Positions 1 to 8,470 are shown, counted from the first letter of the stretch. The stretch is 64,000 nucleotides of DNA from Bacillota bacterium (GCA_023439185.1 JAEXOR010000065.1:186001-250000), one strand, 5' to 3'. The notes: generated by a model from the sequence alone, not told the origin. Program-made: numbers and translations.

Positions 1-357
1 GTATTTTAACGCCCCGGCGTTGCTTTTCACCAGGCTGTCAAAATCGGTTTTCAGGGCGTCCGAATGGACAATGCGCACGTTATCAATTCCGGCCATGGTT
101 TCTTCCAGCACGGGGATCAAATTCCGGTCTATTTCCACCGCCAGTACCCGTCCGGCTTTGGCGGCCAGGGAACGGGTAAGCGCGCCAAGTCCCGGCCCTA
201 TTTCCACCACTGTATCGGCAGGGCCGGGGGCAACAGATTCAATAATCTTTTTGATTATATTACCATCAATTAAAAAATTTTGACCCAGGCTTTTTTTAAT
301 TCTGAAACCGTGGCGGGCAATCAGTTCCCTGACCACACCGGGTGAAACGGGGTCCAT
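1..357 (-). CDS. rsmA: 16S rRNA dimethyladenosine transferase, N-terminal part (cut by window edge)
   Basis: Dimethylates two adjacent adenines in the 3'-terminal helix of 16S rRNA during 30S maturation, using SAM. The 119 codons present begin at an ATG (355-357) and carry the family signature in order: RIKKSLGQNFL at about residue 19, then the SAM-binding motif I EIGPGLGALT at about residue 51, then an acidic motif II (VLAVEIDRN). The C-terminal half lies beyond position 1. The neighbouring YabE-like gene supports the call, since yabE and rsmA (ksgA) also lie close together in Bacillus. Very sure of the family; partial only because of the window edge. Confidence 0.95.
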   Translation of the reverse strand, partial: MDPVSPGVVRELIARHGFRIKKSLGQNFLIDGNIIKKIIESVAPGPADTVVEIGPGLGALTRSLAAKAGRVLAVEIDRNLIPVLEETMAGIDNVRIVHSDALKTDFDSLVKSNAGALKY

Positions 358-441
358 GGCTTGAGCCTCCGAAGGAAACACTATGCTAATAACATATTTC
401 TTTTCACTACTATCATAACCTTTTCTGCGGTAAAGTCAAAA

Positions 442-465
442 AAGAAAGGGCTTGCGCCCTTTCTT
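442..465 (-). terminator. Intrinsic terminator of the YabE-like gene
   Basis: Read on the minus strand, a 10-bp stem (AAGAAAGGGC with GCCCTTTCTT, loop about 4 nt) runs straight into a T-run. It overlaps the stop codon of the YabE-like gene, so transcription should end before rsmA, which would then need its own promoter. Confidence 0.8.
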
Positions 466-1481
466 CATTCCAGTACATATACCCTCACATTTCTGACTCC
501 CCAGCGTCTGGCTTCATCCCTGGTATCCAAAAAAACATCAATGCGGTTTCCCTTGACCTTGCCGCCCACATCCATGGCCCGGCACTGACCATACCCTTCC
601 ACGTACAACTTGGTCCCCAGCGGTATCACCTTGGGGTCAACCGCCACTATCCCCACCTGGGGTTTAATCCCGGTGGCGGTATTCCTTCCGGTATGTGTAT
701 ATGCCGTGGATACCATGTCATAGGCTCTGGAAAACCTGATATCCATGCCGCCCCGGGAAGCTACCTGCAGCGCACCCACTTTCACAATCTGATCAACCGG
801 TTTTTTGATCACCGTACTGGCCACCAGGCGCCGCGCGGTTTCTTCGCCGTTTGTGTATGTTACCTCCCATGACTGACGTTCCAGACCCTCGATTCCCTGC
901 TGCACCACCTGGGTAATGCCCCGGGCGATTTTACCGTCGTTTTCCCGGCGCACATTATACTTGACGGGCGTTTCTTCATCTATGGTCTGCACCCTGACCA
1001 GATCCACCTTTACGAACATCTCCGGTGCCAATTTGGTTTCCGGAGCCGGTGAAACAATATCCAGTTCTCCCAGCTGCAAATTATTTTCACTGATCAAATC
1101 ACCCACGGTTTCGGCCGCCGTGGTAATCAGGCTTTGCTCTCCGGCAACCTGCAGAGTCACCGGTACGGCCTTGCGCACCACCACCGTCATCCCATCCTGC
1201 AGCGGGGTATCCGGCAGAGGTGTCACCTTATCCTTTTCACCCAGTTCAATACCTTGATCACGCAGCAGCTCACCGACATCGCCGGCAAAGGTGACAACCT
1301 CAAGCTGCGCTCCCTCCGTCTGCAGAATAACATTACTCTGAGCACTGGTATAGGCCGTAAATATAGTCATTACTAAAACCAAAACCGCAAACCCGGCCGC
1401 CACTACGCGCGTGGCAATCAAGTTGTCGGCTGACCGAACCAAAGAGCTTTTTCCGCTGTTTCCCTTATCTTTACTATCCAC
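465..1481 (-). CDS. yabE: YabE-like G5/3D-domain cell-wall protein
   Basis: 338-aa exported or membrane-anchored protein related to B. subtilis YabE and the Rpf/stationary-phase survival proteins that remodel peptidoglycan. Residues 25-47 form an N-terminal membrane/signal segment without a clear cleavage site. Two DUF348 repeats (about 50-160) are followed by a G5 domain (about 170-245) and a C-terminal 3D domain (about 255-338). The 3D domain keeps its aspartates: AVDPKVIP, AMDVGG and NRIDVFLDTRD. The start is a GTG (1481) with GGGAGG about 11 nt upstream. Enzymatic activity (lytic transglycosylase-like fold) is inferred from the family. Confidence 0.88.
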   Translation of the reverse strand: MDSKDKGNSGKSSLVRSADNLIATRVVAAGFAVLVLVMTIFTAYTSAQSNVILQTEGAQLEVVTFAGDVGELLRDQGIELGEKDKVTPLPDTPLQDGMTVVVRKAVPVTLQVAGEQSLITTAAETVGDLISENNLQLGELDIVSPAPETKLAPEMFVKVDLVRVQTIDEETPVKYNVRRENDGKIARGITQVVQQGIEGLERQSWEVTYTNGEETARRLVASTVIKKPVDQIVKVGALQVASRGGMDIRFSRAYDMVSTAYTHTGRNTATGIKPQVGIVAVDPKVIPLGTKLYVEGYGQCRAMDVGGKVKGNRIDVFLDTRDEARRWGVRNVRVYVLE

Positions 1482-1806
1482 CAGATAACAAACCTCCCAA
1501 GTTTCAAATGTCCGGCATTAATCAGCCGGATTTGAGAACTCTGTATGCTATTATTCGCCGTGCACAGGCAAATATCCTTCCCCAGTATTTTTTTTCCAAC
1601 TACCCAAAAATATCTCTAACCGCAGGCGATCCGGCACACAGCAAAAAAAAATTTTGCCTGCCGGTTTTTTCCATGCCCGTCTGTGAGATGTGTTTTTACA
1701 CTGTAACACCTTGGGGATGATTTGAAAACCCTTTCTACTTTATAACATAAAAACTTCCACGGCGTTGTCGATATAACAAGCACCGTGGAAGTACGCCCAA
1801 TCATCC
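1482..1806. other. Intergenic region between prkA' and the YabE-like gene
   Basis: No coding sequence is credible here. It holds a leader hairpin (1505-1533: CAAATGTCCGGC with GCCGGATTTG) just upstream of the YabE-like ribosome binding site, which could be an attenuator. It also holds a plus-oriented hairpin followed by a T-run (1631-1670: CCGGCA...TGCCGG, then TTTTTT) that has no obvious plus-strand gene in front of it, and the prkA terminator at 1754-1791. I looked for the ydaO (c-di-AMP) riboswitch that often precedes such genes and could not recognise it. Confidence 0.5.
1754..1791 (-). terminator. Intrinsic terminator downstream of prkA'
   Basis: On the minus strand, CTTCCACGG pairs with CCGTGGAAG, with an inner CTTGT/ACAAC-type extension and a short loop, followed by TTTTTAT. 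It lies 16 nt beyond the prkA stop codon and is a typical factor-independent terminator. Confidence 0.75.
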
Positions 1807-2910
1807 TTACCTGTTCAGCAAACTGCCCACATATTTTAAAAGCTCATTGGCGCAAATGCTGCAGTAACCGTGCTCGTCAATTAACTTGGCGCTTACTTCG
1901 TTCATCCGTTTAAGCTGCTCCACATCAGGAGTTTTGGTTGAAGTGGTAATTTTAACCACATCCTTTAAATCGGCAAACAATTTCTTTTCCACCGCTTCGC
2001 GCAATCTCTCGTGGGATTTGTAATCAAACCGCAGGCCTTTTCTGGCGTATACCGACAGCCTGATTAGTATTTCCTCGCGGAAACTTTTCTTAACGCTTTC
2101 CGCCACCCCGATTTGCTCCTCAATGGAACGCATCAGTTTTTCATCCGGGTTCATTTCTTCGTCGGTGATGGGGTCTTTTAATTTCACTCCGTTGCAGAAC
2201 GCCTCCACGTTATCCAGGTAGTTATCGAATAAGATCCGGGCCGACTCCTCGTAAGAATACACAAACGCTTTTTGCACTTCTTTTTTGGCCAGTTCGTCGT
2301 ACTCCTTGCGGGCTACGGATATAAAATTAAGCAGGCGGTCCTTTTCCTCTTTGTTAATGGACGGGTGCTGATCCAAACCGTCTTTTAGCGCCCTCAAAAC
2401 ATCCAGCGGATTGATGCAGCGGGTCGACGTGCGAATTAAAGCGGAACTGAGCCGGTTGATTACATACCGGGGGTCGACACCGCTCATGCCCTCATCCTGG
2501 TGTTCAGCTTTAAGCTCGGTAACGTCCTTGATTTTAAATCCTTCCACATCCTGACCGTCATACAGTTTCATTTTCTTTACCAGGTCCATACCCTGCTTTT
2601 TGCTCTCTTTCAACCGGCTCAGCACGGAGAATATGCTGGCCACCTTCAGGGCGTGGGGAGCAATATGGATATCCTTCAGATCGCTTTGCTTGATTAGTTT
2701 GTCGTAAATCTTAATCTCATCACTGACCCGCAGATTGTAAGGTATTTTCATCACAATAATCCTTGACTGCAGCGCTTCGTTTTTCTTGTTGCCGATAAAA
2801 GCCCGGTACTCATTTTCGTTGGTGTGCGCCACGATCATTTCATTGAATGTATACTCATAGTGCCAAATATGCCGGCACTTAATTTTCCACTTTGGTACAG
2901 GCAACTTCAC
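1807..2910 (-). pseudogene. prkA: prkA 3' fragment (serine protein kinase/AAA+ protein), interrupted
   Basis: From about residue 22 on, the 367-aa reading frame matches the C-terminal part of PrkA, the AAA+ serine kinase/protease expressed in the sporulating mother cell. Recognisable stretches are EMIVAHTNENEY, NKKNEAL.SRIIVM.IPYNLRVS and DEGMSGVDPRYVINRLS, up to the C-terminal PrkA kinase-like region. PrkA is normally about 630 aa, so roughly 280 N-terminal residues, including the Walker A and B motifs, are missing. The first 16-21 codons (2910-2848) do not resemble PrkA, and the frame hits a stop at 2938-2940. The GTG at 2910 is only the first possible start. The missing half is not elsewhere in the window, so this is a gene split by insertion of the neighbouring element. 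Confidence 0.88.
2845..2880. other. Left junction of the integrated element within prkA
   Basis: PrkA homology stops around 2847-2870, and a small element gene ends at 2879. The chromosome/element boundary must lie in this short interval. No repeat flanking the other end was recognised, so the exact attachment site is not defined. Confidence 0.6.
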
Positions 2911-3076
2911 AGTTTGCCCGCCGGTTTTTTCCTTCAGCTAAATCATTCATAGCGATATCATAGGAAATCTTCGCCAACGTCTTGTATAATTCATCTTCCC
3001 GCCTCTCACGGTGCTGCTCGTCCTTAACCTTAACGGGTAAAATGGTAATGTTACCGTAAGGGCCTTTGATGATCAT
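2879..3076 (-). CDS. Small hypothetical protein at the element end
   Basis: 65-aa protein starting at ATG 3076 behind GGAGAGG (8 nt spacing), which is better than the longer version from 3130. It is charged, with a KDEQHRERREDE stretch, and has no recognised domain. It is the last gene of the minus-strand ParAB side of the element and its stop lies within about 30 bp of the prkA junction. Function unknown. Confidence 0.5.
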   Translation of the reverse strand: MIIKGPYGNITILPVKVKDEQHRERREDELYKTLAKISYDIAMNDLAEGKNRRANCEVACTKVEN

Positions 3077-3210
3077 AAGCAACCTCTCCGCTTGTTTTTT
3101 TATAAACATATGCGTTAACTGGTTGTCCACTTGCCAAAGTAATAAAAGCCAGCTTCCTCTATGAAGTGCTGACTGAACCGCAGACTATAGAGTATCAGCT
3201 TTAAAAAAAC

Positions 3211-3705
3211 TTAACCCTCGGCGCCGCCGGGGGTTTTTTCTTCGCCTTGGATTACCTCGCCGTTAAAAATCACGGTCAACGTCTCCGGAGCATTGAAAAA
3301 CGTGTAGTAAATGTTTCTCAGGTTATCCTTCACTTCTACCGGTAGGTATTCCACTTCAGAATCTATATCCTCCCGGACAGCCCTGTAATCCTCGCGGTAG
3401 TCCTGTTCCAACTCTTGCCTTTCCTCGTCGGTCAAGTCATAATCGGCATCCCCTTCCAGTTCCGATTTGACGTATTCATCCTCGCTGACAAAAAATTCTT
3501 CGCCAAACTTATCCCGCAGCCGGCGTTCACGACGCTCAATTTCTTCATTAATAGCCTTGTCGGTTTCTTCTTTAAGTAAGTCTTCAAAATACCACTCCAC
3601 TTGGTAACTCAGTGAATCACCATGATTCTTTTCCCATTTGTAATGGGCTTCCATCATAATCCCCCAGGCAAATTTCTCAAGCTCGTTTTCCAGGATTATT
3701 TGCAT
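3211..3705 (-). CDS. Hypothetical acidic protein downstream of parB
   Basis: 164-aa, strongly acidic protein, predicted largely helical, with clusters such as DLTDEERQELEQDYRED. No signal peptide, membrane segment or known domain is seen. GGGGGC stands about 6 nt before its ATG. It lies 16 bp after parB and is probably transcribed with parAB, so a role in segregation or in regulating the partition locus is possible but not shown. Confidence 0.7.
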   Translation of the reverse strand: MQIILENELEKFAWGIMMEAHYKWEKNHGDSLSYQVEWYFEDLLKEETDKAINEEIERRERRLRDKFGEEFFVSEDEYVKSELEGDADYDLTDEERQELEQDYREDYRAVREDIDSEVEYLPVEVKDNLRNIYYTFFNAPETLTVIFNGEVIQGEEKTPGGAEG

Positions 3706-3721
3706 TTCTTAGCCCCCTTTT

Positions 3722-4591
3722 TCAGTCAAGTCGGCTTATGGCATCTTGCACCTGGCGCAGTATTTCCTGCAACTCAGCTCTGGCATGTGTTTTTTCAGCC
3801 GGGTTTAGTTTTTTCCAGCGTTTGAACAGCTTCTTAACATCATTGCCGGTTTTCTTAGCCAACGCAGTAGCGGGAGTTTTGACAACATTAAGGCTGGCCA
3901 GATACTCCCCCGCCCTCTCCAACGCTTGCTGACCGGTCAGACTGTTTTGCATAATCTCCTGGAATAAAGCTTTTTGGTTTTCGGGTCCCTTCTTCAACTG
4001 GTTTAGAGCCCGGGCGTGCATTTCGTTTAAGCCGGCCTCGCAAAAGCTCTGCTTCATTTCCGCCGGAAGCTTTAAAATACTTAATAACTGGTTTACCCGT
4101 GCTTTTCCGTAACCTAACCGCCGGCCCACTTCTTCCAGGGTCAAGGCCTTGCCGGTGGTCAGCTTCGAATGTTCAATTAAATCTTTGATGGCCAGGGCTT
4201 TTTCTACAGCAGTCAAATCCTTGCGCTGGATATTTTCAATAAGGGCGTCAAGCATTATTTCTTCTTCGGTCTGTCCGTCAACTACAATGGAAGGGATTGT
4301 TTTCAACCCTGCCATTGTGGAAGCTCGCCACCGGCGCTCACCGGCGATAATCTCATAATAGCCCGGGCGCCCCGCCGGCTTAATCCTGATGGGCTGCAGC
4401 ACGCCCCGTTCACGAATGGACGCGGCTAATTCCTCAATATCCTTAAATTGCTTCCTTGGCTGTGCCTCCCGGGGAGAAATTTTTTCAATTTCTATTTCCC
4501 TGACCCTTTGGTGTGAAGACTTTAAAAAAAGCTCCACTACCCTGCCGGCTCCATCTTGCCTTTCTTCCTGACTTACCTTATCGTTGATCAT
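3722..4591 (-). CDS. parB: ParB/Spo0J-type partition protein
   Basis: 289 aa. It binds a centromere site and, as a CTP-dependent clamp, partners ParA in segregating the element. The N-terminal ParB/Srx domain (about 35-125) holds the CTP-binding motif GERRWRA and the ENIQRKDL motif. A helix-turn-helix region (about 140-190, TLEEVGRRLGYGKARVNQLL) follows, then a basic C-terminal dimerisation part. Its ATG overlaps the parA stop by 4 nt (ATGA), so the two are translationally coupled. It is distinct from a chromosomal Spo0J, and the context is plasmid/ICE-like. Candidate target sites are the dispersed ATTCCA-NN-TGGAAT palindromes. Confidence 0.92.
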   Translation of the reverse strand: MINDKVSQEERQDGAGRVVELFLKSSHQRVREIEIEKISPREAQPRKQFKDIEELAASIRERGVLQPIRIKPAGRPGYYEIIAGERRWRASTMAGLKTIPSIVVDGQTEEEIMLDALIENIQRKDLTAVEKALAIKDLIEHSKLTTGKALTLEEVGRRLGYGKARVNQLLSILKLPAEMKQSFCEAGLNEMHARALNQLKKGPENQKALFQEIMQNSLTGQQALERAGEYLASLNVVKTPATALAKKTGNDVKKLFKRWKKLNPAEKTHARAELQEILRQVQDAISRLD

Positions 4592-5370
4592 ACGGCCTCA
4601 CCGGCCTCACCGTGCATCCGCAGCATTTCCAACGCCAGGGCGTCGTACTCCAGCGCCCCGGAGCTGGACGCGGCGTATTTCTTCGCCGCCATTCCTTCCC
4701 GGCTCGCCTCCAGCAGCTTGCTGTTTACCCTGATCTCGCATTCGAAAACCCTGTCGCGATAGCTGTCCCTGACTTCCCTAATCATCCGTTTATCCTCATT
4801 CCGGCGATAATCAACCAGCGTTAATAACAGGATCCAGCCGGCCAGGTTAGGGTTAATGCGGCGCTTAACCTTTTCGATAATCTCTAACAGCTTAGCCGCG
4901 CCGGACATGGCAAAAGCCTGTGGCTGCAAGGGTATAATCACTTCATCCGCGGCGCCCAAACTGTTGATTGTAAGGACCCCAAGGTTCGGCGGCGTGTCAA
5001 TAATAATGTAATCATACCGGTCCATTTGCTCAGTCAATGACCACCTTAGTAACTGATCGCGGCCGATATCCCCGGCCAGCTCCGCCTCAGCGGCAGCCAG
5101 CATGATACTTGACGGGATAATGTGCAGCCCGGGTATTTCCGTTTCCCTGATCAGTATGTCGGCCGGCTCTTTTTCCATAATTAATTCATAAGTTCCCTGT
5201 TCGTTGTCCCCCAGTTTGATACCTAACCCGCTGCTCAAATTGGCCTGGGGGTCAAGGTCCACCAGCAAAACCTTTTTACCTCTTTCAGCCAGCGAAGCCC
5301 CAATGTTTATGCAACTGGTGGTCTTCGCGGTTCCCCCTTTCTGATTGGCAATAGCGATAATCCGAGACAT
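4588..5370 (-). CDS. parA: ParA/Soj-type partition ATPase
   Basis: 260 aa. DNA-bound ATPase that moves ParB-centromere complexes. The deviant Walker A motif near the N terminus reads QKGGTAKTTS; both lysines are kept, but an alanine replaces the usual second glycine. Motif DYIIIDTPPNLG is the Walker B region. Its start has an excellent ribosome binding site (GGGGAGGTG, 8 nt). First gene of the parAB pair; the protein upstream (5389-5832) is only 18 bp away and may be in the same transcript. Confidence 0.93.
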   Translation of the reverse strand: MSRIIAIANQKGGTAKTTSCINIGASLAERGKKVLLVDLDPQANLSSGLGIKLGDNEQGTYELIMEKEPADILIRETEIPGLHIIPSSIMLAAAEAELAGDIGRDQLLRWSLTEQMDRYDYIIIDTPPNLGVLTINSLGAADEVIIPLQPQAFAMSGAAKLLEIIEKVKRRINPNLAGWILLLTLVDYRRNEDKRMIREVRDSYRDRVFECEIRVNSKLLEASREGMAAKKYAASSSGALEYDALALEMLRMHGEAGEAV

Positions 5371-5388
5371 ATATACACCTCCCCTGTC

Positions 5389-5832
5389 TTATAAAAACAA
5401 AAAACCGGGTTGACCGGCTTTAGCAACTTTCTTTTTCCACATTCGCTGACAGCGTTGAAATGCCTTGCACCCTGTGGGCGTATATCCCTTTTCCGCTTCT
5501 TTGCGTGAAACAGGTCTATATGGTTCACAGAAGGGCACCAGGCCGTCGCATAGTTCCTGCCGGCGGTAATCGTCCTGGCAAGGTCCTGGCGGACTCATCC
5601 ATAAAGTCTTCACATGCCCTTCATCAATGATAATTTCGTTTCCCGTTTTTGTTCGTGTGGACTGAAAGTAACCGCTGCTAATTGGATATCCAGGCGTTCT
5701 AATTCTTGTTATGTTTTTAAGAACTTGCTGTTCGACATTTGTTCTGCCGTCAGCCACTTCAACCCTATTTGTGCGATCTGCCGGGTCATCGTCAATAATA
5801 TAGGATCCAAAGGCCGGGTTTTTGATGGCCAT
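5389..5832 (-). CDS. Hypothetical protein upstream of parA
   Basis: 147 aa, started at ATG 5832 behind AAAGGAGG. No recognised domain. The C-terminal third has several cysteines (CQDDYRRQELCDG, CEPYRP, CKAFQRCQR) and basic residues, which could be a metal-binding or DNA-contacting segment. It directly precedes parA. Function unknown. Confidence 0.65.
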   Translation of the reverse strand: MAIKNPAFGSYIIDDDPADRTNRVEVADGRTNVEQQVLKNITRIRTPGYPISSGYFQSTRTKTGNEIIIDEGHVKTLWMSPPGPCQDDYRRQELCDGLVPFCEPYRPVSRKEAEKGYTPTGCKAFQRCQRMWKKKVAKAGQPGFLFL

Positions 5833-5958
5833 AATACGAATGACCTCCTTTCCCTAAAACTGTCCTTAAATAAAAAAGAGAACCTAATGTTTCTGATGTT
5901 ATAGGTCACATCTTCAATTCTTTCTTTGACTCCGATCATATGAACATCCTTCGCTTTC

Positions 5959-6264
5959 TTATTCGAAATTCTCTTTTTTACTCCATATCCCGTTAGTAAA
6001 GTTTTGAAGAAAGTCTTGTATTACAGCTGTTTTTTCTAATGGTTCTTGAACAATATTATGTAGATATTCGTGATTTTCTGAGCTAACATCCCCAACTGAA
6101 AAGTGTAGACCACAGCCATGACATTGAAAATTCATGGCTCTAGGGTCATCCTCATTTTCGCCAACATATGAATAATTTTCTAGCATTTTTGCTTCAGCAC
6201 CACAAAACGGGCAATAATTTAATGCAATAGATTTCGTAATTTTCCCAACAGTAATTTTAAACAT
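5959..6264 (-). CDS. Zinc-ribbon protein, Lar-like
   Basis: 101 aa with an N-terminal CPFCG...CHGCG double-knuckle zinc ribbon (residues 18-52). This resembles the small Lar-type (restriction alleviation) proteins of phages and mobile elements. The rest is featureless. RBS AGGTGG. An anti-restriction role is only suggested by the fold and context. Confidence 0.65.
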   Translation of the reverse strand: MFKITVGKITKSIALNYCPFCGAEAKMLENYSYVGENEDDPRAMNFQCHGCGLHFSVGDVSSENHEYLHNIVQEPLEKTAVIQDFLQNFTNGIWSKKENFE

Positions 6265-6275
6265 AGTACCACCTC

Positions 6276-7202
6276 TTAATCATAAATTTCCTTACTGCAT
6301 TTTTTTGCCGAATTATCCACCAACTTACTACGCACCAACTTGCTCACGGACTCCGTCAGCACCGGCCGGCCGTATCTAAATTTGATTACGCCCTGGCTGC
6401 AGAGTTCATGCAGTTTAGCGATAACCAGATCGTTAAAGTTTCCCACCAACCGGCAGCATGCTTTTTCAATACCGGTTTCCTTCAGGGCCGAAACGATACC
6501 CAGGCCTCTCACCACACGGAACTTCCAGATTATCTTGCACTTGCCTTTATCCACTGTCAATACTCCGTCGTCAATCCTTACCTCCAACGGTTTCGGTTCA
6601 TATCCGTTTTTTAGTTTATCAACAAGTTTGGGGTTAACAGACTTGAGCTTCGGCAGATCCAGGTCCGTCAGATTGATGTGATAATCAACACTGCGGCATA
6701 TGTTTGCTATGTTCCTGACGGAGGGGTAAACAATGGGATGATCGCCCAGGGCGTAAACGGCGCCGATTATTGCTCGGTCCAGTTGACTTAGCAGTCCGTC
6801 GCTGCTTGTTTGGGCCATGGCGGCGGCAGTTTGTCTTGCCGGCCAGGTTAGGTCCTCTTTGCTTTTGACTTTGTATGAGCTGCTGTTATGGGAGTCTATT
6901 ATGTACCAGGTATCCAGCGCCACTTTGCCGGTAAGGGCATCCTGGGCGTGAACAACAATTTTTTCTCCGGGGAAGTGGCGCCGAGGATTAAAGGTTACCT
7001 TAGAGTCGTCAAATACGTCGTTGTGCTGTATGGCGTCCGGACCGACCCATCTGGCGCGCATTTTGGCAACCGCGCTAAGGGCAGTTGAGATTTTAACCCG
7101 GTTAATCGAAAGCCTGCCGTTACCGTCAAAAACAAAAACACTTCTATCTAAAACCGGAACCGGGTTGTGAGTCTCCGTAGCAGCCTGGCTCAAAAAGGGC
7201 AT
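6276..7202 (-). CDS. Hypothetical protein, 308 aa
   Basis: Soluble protein of 308 aa with no signal peptide, membrane helix or recognised catalytic motif. The middle (about 75-125) has a beta-rich, nucleic-acid-binding look (KIVVHAQDALTGKVALDTWY). The C-terminal part (about 240-300) resembles a winged-helix arrangement (FNDLVIAKLHELCSQGVIKFRYGR), and a regulatory or replication role is conceivable. It is the first gene on the ParAB side and its start faces the GC-rich hairpin region at 7.2-7.7 kb. Unrecognised family. Confidence 0.7.
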   Translation of the reverse strand: MPFLSQAATETHNPVPVLDRSVFVFDGNGRLSINRVKISTALSAVAKMRARWVGPDAIQHNDVFDDSKVTFNPRRHFPGEKIVVHAQDALTGKVALDTWYIIDSHNSSSYKVKSKEDLTWPARQTAAAMAQTSSDGLLSQLDRAIIGAVYALGDHPIVYPSVRNIANICRSVDYHINLTDLDLPKLKSVNPKLVDKLKNGYEPKPLEVRIDDGVLTVDKGKCKIIWKFRVVRGLGIVSALKETGIEKACCRLVGNFNDLVIAKLHELCSQGVIKFRYGRPVLTESVSKLVRSKLVDNSAKKCSKEIYD

Positions 7203-7229
7203 ACTGATCCCTCCACAGTAGTTTTATTT

Positions 7230-7724
7230 TTTCCGCAGGGCCGCCCCGCCCCGTTAAATCCGGGCGGGCACGGCGCAGCCCTTGCGGCGGGCGGGTTCTC
7301 TAGCCCCGGCAGTTTCCGTTTTTATTAAAACAAACGGACTTGCCAGGTACACGGTGGTGTTCCGCTTCCCGCTCATTTCCTACACGTCCCGATTCGTGCT
7401 GTCCGGTAGGATACCGACCTTACATATACCCCGGCAAGGTCGGGGTGTCGCCGGCTGTCCGGCCGGCCGGGCCAACATAACGCCGTGGCTCGCGGGAGGT
7501 ATAACGTCCTCCGGCCGCCGCCCTTTTAACCCGGGACGGGTGGGCCTTTATCGCCCGTTGGGGCGGGCGGGCCGCAAGTTATTGCGGCGCCGGCTTCCCG
7601 CGACCCCTGACCGGTAACATGCCGGCAGGGGTTTCGCCCGGGCGCCACCCGGGCTCATTCAGGCGGGGGAAGAATATATTTCCACGTTTTGGCAGGATAT
7701 ACGGGCTGCCGCGTGGAATTTTTT
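7230..7724 (+). ncRNA. Candidate structured RNA (GC-rich hairpin chain)
   Basis: About 490 nt, far more GC-rich than the genes on both sides, with no plausible protein and a row of compact dyads. Clear ones are: 7315-7339 (TCCGTTT/AAACGGA), about 7428-7446 (ACCCCG/CGGGGT), 7495-7512 (GGAGG/CCTCC), 7571-7588 (GCCGCAA/TTGCGGC, perfect), about 7605-7632 (CCCCTG.CCGG/CCGG.AGGGG) and 7637-7655 (GCCCGGG/CCCGGGC, perfect). The last hairpin (7680-7718) is followed by T6 on the plus strand, so the natural reading is a plus-strand transcript ending there. No known RNA family was recognised. Alternatives are a replication or transfer origin rich in secondary structure. Confidence 0.5.
7679..7724 (+). 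terminator. Terminator hairpin of the GC-rich region
   Basis: TTCCACG pairs with CGTGGAA, enclosing an inner GGCAG/CTGCC stem, followed directly by TTTTTT. The same hairpin is repeated almost exactly at 9311-9355. Confidence 0.7.
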
Positions 7725-7739
7725 AAGTTCATATATACA

Positions 7740-7937
7740 TCAGCAGGCTTGATCGTTGTATAAATCAACTACCTTAACACCTAACGCAGTAGCAATTTTT
7801 TTAAGCAATTGTGTGGATGGATTATTTTTATGGCCGTTTTCAAGTTCAGATAAGTAAATTCGCGTAATCCCTGTCATTTCAGCCAGTTTTTCCTGCGTGA
7901 TTCCGGATTTTGCTCTTAATTCTTTAATTCTAAACAA
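7740..7937 (-). CDS. XRE-family repressor (65 aa)
   Basis: Single HTH_3 domain: MFRIKELRAKSGITQEKLAEM...GITRIYLSELENG, the classic Cro/CI pattern, and nothing else. The start is a TTG with GGAGGCGAG upstream. It is divergent from the XRE gene at 8133, with about 195 bp between them holding a promoter and a perfect operator-like dyad. This is the layout of a phage-type control switch. Confidence 0.82.
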   Translation of the reverse strand: MFRIKELRAKSGITQEKLAEMTGITRIYLSELENGHKNNPSTQLLKKIATALGVKVVDLYNDQAC

Positions 7938-8060
7938 ACCAACTCGCCTCCACGTCTATTATTGTAAACTACTGGCTTGCATTTAGCAAGGATGTTTGTA
8001 AGCCAATAAATTACATTATGATTGACTTTCTTCTTATGCCTTGCGATAACGCGTTAAAAC

Positions 8061-8109
8061 TTGACCATACTTATTTTTTAGAATAATATTAAGTAAACTA
8101 TTAGTTTAC
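8061..8109 (+). promoter_or_regulatory. SigA-type promoter with downstream operator dyad
   Basis: TTGACC (8061-8066), 17-bp spacer, TAATAT (8084-8089). A perfect dyad GTAAACTA-T-TAGTTTAC (8093-8109) then covers the likely transcription start. It is the probable operator of one of the two divergent XRE proteins. A related half-site (TGTAAACTACT) lies near 7965 before the other gene. Confidence 0.7.
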
Positions 8110-8132
8110 ACTTCAAGAGGGTGTACCCATTG

Positions 8133-8444
8133 ATGTTAGGTACTAGGATTAGGGAACTTAGAAAAGCAACAGAAATGACCATTAATGAATTAGCAAAAAA
8201 ATCCAATATCTCTAGGGTTTACTTAAGTGAAATTGAAAGAAATGTCAAAACTCCACCTTTTGAAACACTCGGTCGCATATGCGACGCTCTGGGAACCACC
8301 TTGCCCAGCTTCTTTGCCGACCAAGCACACAAACTTCCACCGGAAATTCGGCAAATAGTTGATAAAGCGCAGAAACTTTCTCCCCGTCAGCTTAAAATAC
8401 TTAACGACGTATTGAACGAGTGGGTAGAAAAGAAAGACGAGTAG
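8133..8444 (+). CDS. XRE-family regulator (103 aa)
   Basis: N-terminal HTH_3 domain (RIRELRKATEMTINELAKKS...SRVYLSEIERN) and a 35-aa helical C-terminal extension (LSPRQLKILNDVLNEW), as in many phage and ICE repressors. ATG 8133 is chosen over the GTG at 8121, which abuts the AAGAGG ribosome binding site. Divergent from the XRE gene at 7740-7937; likely autoregulated through the dyad at 8093-8109. Confidence 0.82.
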   Translation: MLGTRIRELRKATEMTINELAKKSNISRVYLSEIERNVKTPPFETLGRICDALGTTLPSFFADQAHKLPPEIRQIVDKAQKLSPRQLKILNDVLNEWVEKKDE

Positions 8445-8470
8445 ATAAAAGGATCGATTCTGAATAGGGT

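Noticed and set aside
1534..1750. ydaO-type riboswitch upstream of the YabE-like gene
   Set aside because: The conserved blocks of that class could not be found in the leader.
7282..7617. 111-aa plus-strand open frame in the GC-rich region
   Set aside because: Arg/Pro/Gly-rich translation of GC-rich hairpins, no ribosome binding site, no protein-like pattern.
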